Positions 59,501-64,000 of a stretch of 64,000 nucleotides of DNA are shown here, in pieces. This DNA is from Branchiostoma floridae (taxonomy: Eukaryota > Chordata > Leptocardii > Amphioxiformes > Branchiostomatidae). The stretch lies in contig NC_049980.1 of assembly GCF_000003815.2 (NCBI RefSeq), forward strand, positions 18,280,089 through 18,344,088. Direction: 5' to 3'. Each line of letters begins with the position of its first letter. Position 1 is the stretch's first letter. The notes under the pieces were generated by a model, which saw nothing but the letters and a program-made list of their open reading frames with translations, searched no databases and was not told where the DNA came from. Position numbers and translations under genes: made by a program.

Positions 59501-62500
59501 TGCAGTATGCAGTTTCAAGCTTTCATCAACGGGAAAGGTTCCAGCTGTTTGGTAAGATATAGTATATCTGTCAGAAGAATGCCTCACTTGCGTGTCGTTC
59601 CACGCTTATGCCAGAATTATATCATGACATGTGAGTGGAGACACCAAACTCAATCATCAACCAATCATTTCCTGTTAAAATTACCAGTCCTTGTGGCACG
59701 ACATATAATAATCTACTACCACATACGTATACATGAACATTGTATCTGTAGCCTAGTAGTTAGGCCATGTTGTGCCCTTGGGTAAGGCACTTTCACTCGC
59801 TTCCCTCATGCAAATTGTTTCGGAAAGAGAAGGATGGGCTTCGCGTTCCATCATGTCAGACCTGGACACTGTGAAGTGAAATTTCCTGTCCTTGCGACCC
59901 ATACCTTTAAACTGTATACATATACATGGTGCTAACTCATATCAGGTATATGAGTGTCTTTTCTGTATATATGAATACAGTATACGCTAGTGAGGCATAA
60001 TTTCCAACAAGGAGGTTCTTATGCTGAAAATAGTTCGTGGGTACCGTTTTTACACAGGGCCAGGAGTGTAGATCATAGCTCAAGAAGATACCCGTATCCT
60101 GTAGTACATTTTGGTTAAAATATTGTGAATCCTTGCCACGGTGTCTTACTGTCAGAAAATGTCTTATCCCTAGCACGTTTCCTGGCACATTCATCCACTT
60201 TCGGGCAAATCGTTCAATTACAACGCAGGTGTACGTCGCTGCCAGGAAGGGAAGGCTATGAATACTGTTTGTCAAATTACAGCTTTCGTCGTCGATGCCA
60301 ATGAGAAAATTAGGGTCTTAAATCGAACAGTGTTAAAAAATCACTGTCGACTCTCCGAGGATCCCGTCCATTTTAAGAGAAACACTGGGTAGTATTCGTC
60401 CTACTGACTCTTCAAGGTCAATATATACTGTATTTCAATGATAGCCGTGCACAGGTTCCAGCTTTCTACCACCACCACTGGTTCAACACAAAGAGAGACA
60501 CTCGTCGATAACACGACAGCAAGTTGTACTGACAATGCATCACTTCTTGCAACGCTATCAAAGGGCCGATCTAATCCAGGCGATCGATAGATACAACTGT
60601 AGAGGGACGAAAAAGCGGATTACATTTGCCTCAATCATAGCGCCAATATCACGCTTGAATAGATGGAGTTGCTTCTAATCCTGAAGCTGGAATAGCGTCA
60701 GACAAGCGCAGTAAACGCACTGTTGTCTTCGAGGGGTGCTTGCCTAAGTGATGCAAATTTCATAGACCACCTGTGCACAAGTTTTGAAAAATAACAAAAC
60801 TCTATTAAGAAATCTTTTTCAAATACATGCAAAAGATTTGTACTTTTTGCGTTTGTTACATGTATATGATGAATAGAACCATTTGTATGTCCTTATATGG
60901 TCGGATCAGTTGAATCCAGTTGAATTCTGACTATCTACGAGAAGTGTCGAGAGGGGGTAATCTGTATCGGTGTTTAGATCATTTTGATAACGCTAAATGA
61001 TGGTCTTGTGGAATATTTGTGCAACGGTACAGCTTCACCTCAATAGCTTTTATTGGTCTCAGTTGATCATGATATTATTAATCATGACAGAATGCAATGG
61101 GAGAAAATACCCTCAGTGTGCCAAAGGCGCATTTTCTCTAAATCTTGAAGATTGTTCTTTTGGGCACTTCTCCCTTAAGTTCATTTTATGATGACGAAGT
61201 ATATCAAAACTCATGTCTAAACTAACGTCAAACATGTGAAAACCTTGAAGTATTCTAATTCACTTGCAGAACTCGTCACAAGGTCAAAAACGCCAGGAAA
61301 CCTAGCGTTTGGGTGAAGTTGCCCACCACACAACTTGGCTTTAAAATATTTCTAACCCTTGCCTCTCTCTAATACCATTGCAGCCCCCAAACAGTGCCCC
61401 CTGATAGAAGACTAGAACACAGAGGTAGCACTTAATGGTCATAACACAGCATCCGTTTCAGCCTTGTAGGATTAAATGTGGACTACAGCTCAAAATGCTT
61501 GTAACGTTTATCAGCAGCTGAATTAGATTTTACATACATTGATCTGCGACTTAAGTATGACATCGCCGCCGTTTCAGTTGTGGTTCTGTGCGTGTCTGCC
61601 GACGCCGTTCGCAGCATACTTCTCCAGGCGTACGACATGGGCTTCACATCGGGAGAGTACGCTTTCTTCGACGTCAACTTGTTCCCAAGCGACGAGATAG
61701 GGTACGGCAACTGGACACGAGGGGACGGAAAGGATGGCGACGCTAAGAAGGCTTACCAGGTAACATTAACGACACCATCAGTAGTTAAAATATGAATTAC
61801 TGATACGATATTCACGAGCATTGTTACACTATAGAAAACTGAAATAGCCTTCCCCTTTTCCTAATAGGCCCTGATGATCATCACCATCCAAACGCTCAAC
61901 AGTTCAGATTATATCGCCTTTTCGGATAGGGTGAAGATGATGGCTGAGAAGAACCATAACTACACGTACGGGCCACAGTTGGTAAGCCGCTTCATATGCA
62001 GCTCCAACGAATATGAACTTTGCTCCTCTAGATTAATTCACATTAATCTGAAAGCCAGGCATCTCATGATTTCATACATCGCCCTACTCAACAACAAACA
62101 GTACACTGTACAGTGCACCGTTAGCAAATAGTTTCAAGGCAAGGCTTGATAAGTTTATGGAGAACCATCTTGCCCTGTACAACCACTACAAAGCCCTGGA
62201 CAACCTCACAAACCAACCATCACAGTCAGTTAATCAAAGAGTTTAAGGAGCGGTTGATAAGGAGCGGTTCCATAGAGTAACAACTCCTACCAAACCGAAG
62301 ATGTCTATTCTACTCAAAAGTATGACAGTGATCATGATGTAAAACGAATATGAATCAAACTGCCTCATATCCATTCTGAAATTTGAAACTCTATTGTCAA
62401 CATTTCCTGTAGATATAGGATAGCACAAATTTACGGACTCCATCATATTTCAGATTATACACGCACACGAGGCTTTTCCAATACAAGTATGTCTTTTGAT

Positions 62501-63403
62501 ATGGAAACATCTTGATATGTCCTGAGGAACATTGTCTGGTACGATCCAAGAATCTTGTTATCTTTTTCACATCCAACGCTACCACAGGTCAACCCTTTCG
62601 TGGGTGCCTTTCATGACGCAGTGATCCTGTACTCTCTCGCTCTGAACGAGACTCTCGCAAACGGCGAGGATCCGCGGGACGGCACAGCAATCACAGAGAG
62701 GATGCGGAACCAATCATTTGAAGGCAATAACACGAACTGTTCCTATCTTATTCCGAATGAAAGAGATGGGCAAAATATAAAATAGATTAGGCAATTGGAT
62801 ACAAAGTCTATAGAGTCACGAGACTGACATATTTTTCCTTTCAAAACGGTCCCCAGCTTCATTGCCTATTTTGTTAATTCAGGAAACATTGATTACATGA
62901 CATGACATTTGATACGGAAATACAATAAAAGTGTCATCTATACGATTCTATATTGATTTGGCAACACTTTGATATTATGTCCGAATTTCAGGGATATCTG
63001 GGAAAGTGATTATTGACGGCAATGGTGACCGTGAAAACGACTTCTCACTGCTAGACATGGTGGACCCAGAGACAGGCCGTTTTGAGGTATGCTTGCAGGT
63101 GTACGTACATGTAAGATATCGGCTTCTCAATGCTGCAGTAATTCTATCAGAGGAGCAATTGGTCAGCTTTGTGGTCATGCGCAGGAGTGGTATAACAGTT
63201 GTGACATGATTATCACGTATCACCCTTCCTTGTGCCTGTATCCATTACCTAGATCGTAGCCAACTACCACCATGATGTCCTCGGTAATCAGCAGGAGTTT
63301 GAAGACGTACCCGGAGTTGCCATCCACTGGCCGGGAGGGACTGTGCCTCTAGGGGAACCATTCTGTGGCTTCTTGAACGACAACCCGGCCTGCCAGCCCG
63401 ACG
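50505..63403 (+). CDS. Natriuretic peptide receptor-type receptor, ectodomain exons 1-6 (3' partial)
   Basis: Six in-phase exons encode 448 residues: 50505-51171, 61578-61759, 61868-61981, 62588-62723, 62992-63086, 63253-63403. The signal peptide lies within residues 1-23 (MGNGIWPVTFYVSVFCAASL). The periplasmic-binding-like ligand domain follows: LVYDDSQCSG, FLGPACNFACAPVARLASHW, NVPQLSAGAPALGFEDK, FRRYGWNDSAVIYND, WTRGDGKDGDAKKAYQ, ERMRNQSFEG, DGNGDRENDFSLLDMVDPET and a membrane-near cysteine pair, FCGFLNDNPACQPD. These follow the NPR1/NPR2/NPR3 ectodomain in order and length. The last exon ends in phase 1 at a GT donor; the membrane helix and any kinase-homology/guanylate cyclase part are beyond the window, so cyclase (NPR1/2) and clearance (NPR3) types cannot be told apart. 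Intron 1 is 10.4 kb. Intron 4 uses a GC donor. Confidence 0.88.
53860..54447 (+). repeat. ~300-bp tandem repeat with octamer words
   Basis: The unit start ATTAATTATGCAAAT..GCC occurs at 53994 and 54291 (297 bp apart), with more diverged beginnings near 53862 and 53679. Shared downstream words: GATCCGT, CCCTTTCAAAGGGA / CCCCTTTAAAGGGATGATGC and TTTTTCTCTTTTTGAGTTA. The unit start includes ATGCAAAT and its inverse ATTTGCAT. Confidence 0.7.
55006..56074. mobile_element. Non-autonomous TIR element, Harbinger-like (1069 bp)
   Basis: Almost perfect TIRs of about 36 bp start AGCCCCGGTCACAAAGCGCG and continue TACGATTCCTTGCGAT; the right end is the exact inverse. TAA flanks both sides (55003-55005, 56075-56077), as for PIF/Harbinger. 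A second, direct TIR-like copy (AGCCGTGGTCACAAAGCGCG) lies inside at about 55121. No transposase is seen. Confidence 0.88.
56704..56811 (+). repeat. 29-bp minisatellite
   Basis: Three units starting AAATCTCACAGGTGGATTAG at 56704, 56733 and 56762, then a partial unit near 56791. Related CTCACAGGT/CTTGCAGGT words extend upstream to about 56520. Confidence 0.8.
58590..58960 (-). mobile_element. Possible truncated LINE (minus strand)
   Basis: Read on the minus strand, the segment ends with GACTAGCCCTATAGGCTAAA and AATAAAGGAATAAAGG, the style of a non-LTR retrotransposon 3' end. A 73-codon ORF upstream is not clearly reverse transcriptase. Confidence 0.3.
59745..59910 (+). mobile_element. Possible tRNA-derived SINE fragment
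   Basis: TAGCCTAGTAGTTAGGCCATG resembles a tRNA A-box region, and the following GCCCTTGGGTAAGGCACTTT wording is typical of dispersed tRNA-derived repeats. A good B-box was not found, so it is not called as a tRNA gene. Confidence 0.25.
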
Positions 63404-63675
63404 GTATTACGGTTCAATTTACTTTTTTCTTTCACCATAAATCTCATTTAACCATACATGTCCGAAGGGTCTGGGCAATCGGGTTTCCCAATTATGTATA
63501 CACCCCTCGTTGGTGGATAGAGCAGCAGTAAAGCCTGTACTATATTGCGGGAACTTTTCCTTACAAGCAGGAACTCTCCTCTCTTTATTTTACTGGTCGT
63601 TGTCATTACTTCTCTATCCTCAAGTGTAATGTATTCTACTGCTGATACACCTCCCTCTTTCCTGCTGTTCTTATT

Positions 63676-63792
63676 ATATTTCAGCCATACCATAGGTATG
63701 GTGAAATATATTGTTATATTTCAGCCATACATAGTATGGTGAAATATATTGTATTCGTAATGTTTCTTTCTTTCTTTCTTTCTTCTTTCTCC
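63676..63792. repeat. Two tandem hairpins followed by (CTTT)n
   Basis: Two near-perfect palindromes, 63676-63709 and 63716-63747, both start ATATTTCAGCCATAC and close with GTATGGTGAAATAT. A (CTTT)n microsatellite follows at about 63763-63792. All lie in the intron after receptor exon 6. Confidence 0.8.
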
Positions 63793-64000
63793 TGTCAAAT
63801 CTTCAAAGTGATTCATCTCCGCCGTTCCTGGACCGAATGACCTGAAATTTGGCACAGGGGTAGAATGGGCCAATACCTTGATGCTTTTTTCTCAGTTTTT
63901 TCATATCTGCCTCTAAAATGATTTTATTGAGATTTTTTTGGTCAATTTTAGACCAAAACGGTATATTTTGGCCCCTGTACCCTAATATTACAACCAAATC
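63793..64000. other. Dispersed-repeat-like sequence at window end
   Basis: Words such as GACCTGAAATTTGGCACAGG resemble dispersed intronic repeats I associate with lancelet-type genomes. No gene is seen. The next receptor exon (membrane helix) should lie to the right. Confidence 0.3.

Larger units (their letters stand above)
51172..61577. other. Intron 1 of the receptor gene (10.4 kb)
   Basis: No internal exon with receptor similarity was found. The intron holds ACGTAC/CACGTA-rich sequence at 52170-52530, a ~300-bp tandem repeat, a Harbinger-like element, a 29-bp minisatellite and truncated retroelement tails. ORFs of 60-170 codons here are isolated and unsupported; the largest, 51853-52371 on the minus strand, falls in the CACGTA-rich repeat-like part. 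Confidence 0.6.

Noticed and set aside
59745-59830. tRNA gene
   Set aside because: Only an A-box-like word is present; no B-box or cloverleaf could be drawn, so a SINE remnant is more likely.

Overview
This is an intron-rich animal genome, not a bacterial one. The genes have many small exons with GT-AG introns, and the families present (KIF27/KIF7-type kinesin, MRPL39, Link-domain protein, SLC27/FATP acyl-CoA synthetases, natriuretic-peptide-type receptor) are metazoan. The many short TIR elements, truncated LINEs and two ~97-98% similar copies of one locus fit a lancelet (Branchiostoma-like) genome. That species call is inference from repeat style and protein similarity recalled from knowledge; no search was run.

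Layout. (1) 1-9038: copy A of a three-gene block. It holds the first exons of a KIF27/KIF7-like kinesin (minus), head-to-head with MRPL39 (plus, 2 exons), then a secreted coiled-coil/Link-domain protein (minus, 4 exons). (2) 9063-14413: a ~190-bp satellite array with G-runs, broken by three 100-N gaps; the small contig 11753-13074 between gaps is a diverged copy of an intron of kinesin copy B. (3) 14514-25785: copy B of the same block, with kinesin exons 1-3, MRPL39 and the Link protein. (4) 26554-43222: a tandem FATP cluster, made of two complete 9-exon genes (627 and 626 aa, both ending AKL) and a third decayed copy missing its first four exons. (5) 43223-50504: no recognised gene; one 100-N gap and an inverted-repeat element. 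(6) 50505-63403: first six exons of a natriuretic peptide receptor-type gene. The whole ligand-binding ectodomain is present; the membrane and cytoplasmic parts lie beyond the window.

The gene models were built by reading splice sites and codon phase by hand. For MRPL39, the Link gene, both FATPs and the receptor, every exon joins in phase, and each complete CDS length is a multiple of three. Copies A and B have identical exon lengths, and the two FATPs match in eight of nine exon lengths.

Main points of interest: the A/B duplication, which may be two retained haplotypes rather than a real tandem duplication; the satellite with inverted seed repeats at its left edge and an internal higher-order duplication; a sharply bounded high-identity tract in FATP exon 1 suggesting gene conversion; a GC-AG intron in the receptor gene; paired alternative splice sites in FATP2; and several TIR elements that can be delimited with their target-site duplications. 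No prokaryote-style system, CRISPR array or clear tRNA/rRNA gene was found.
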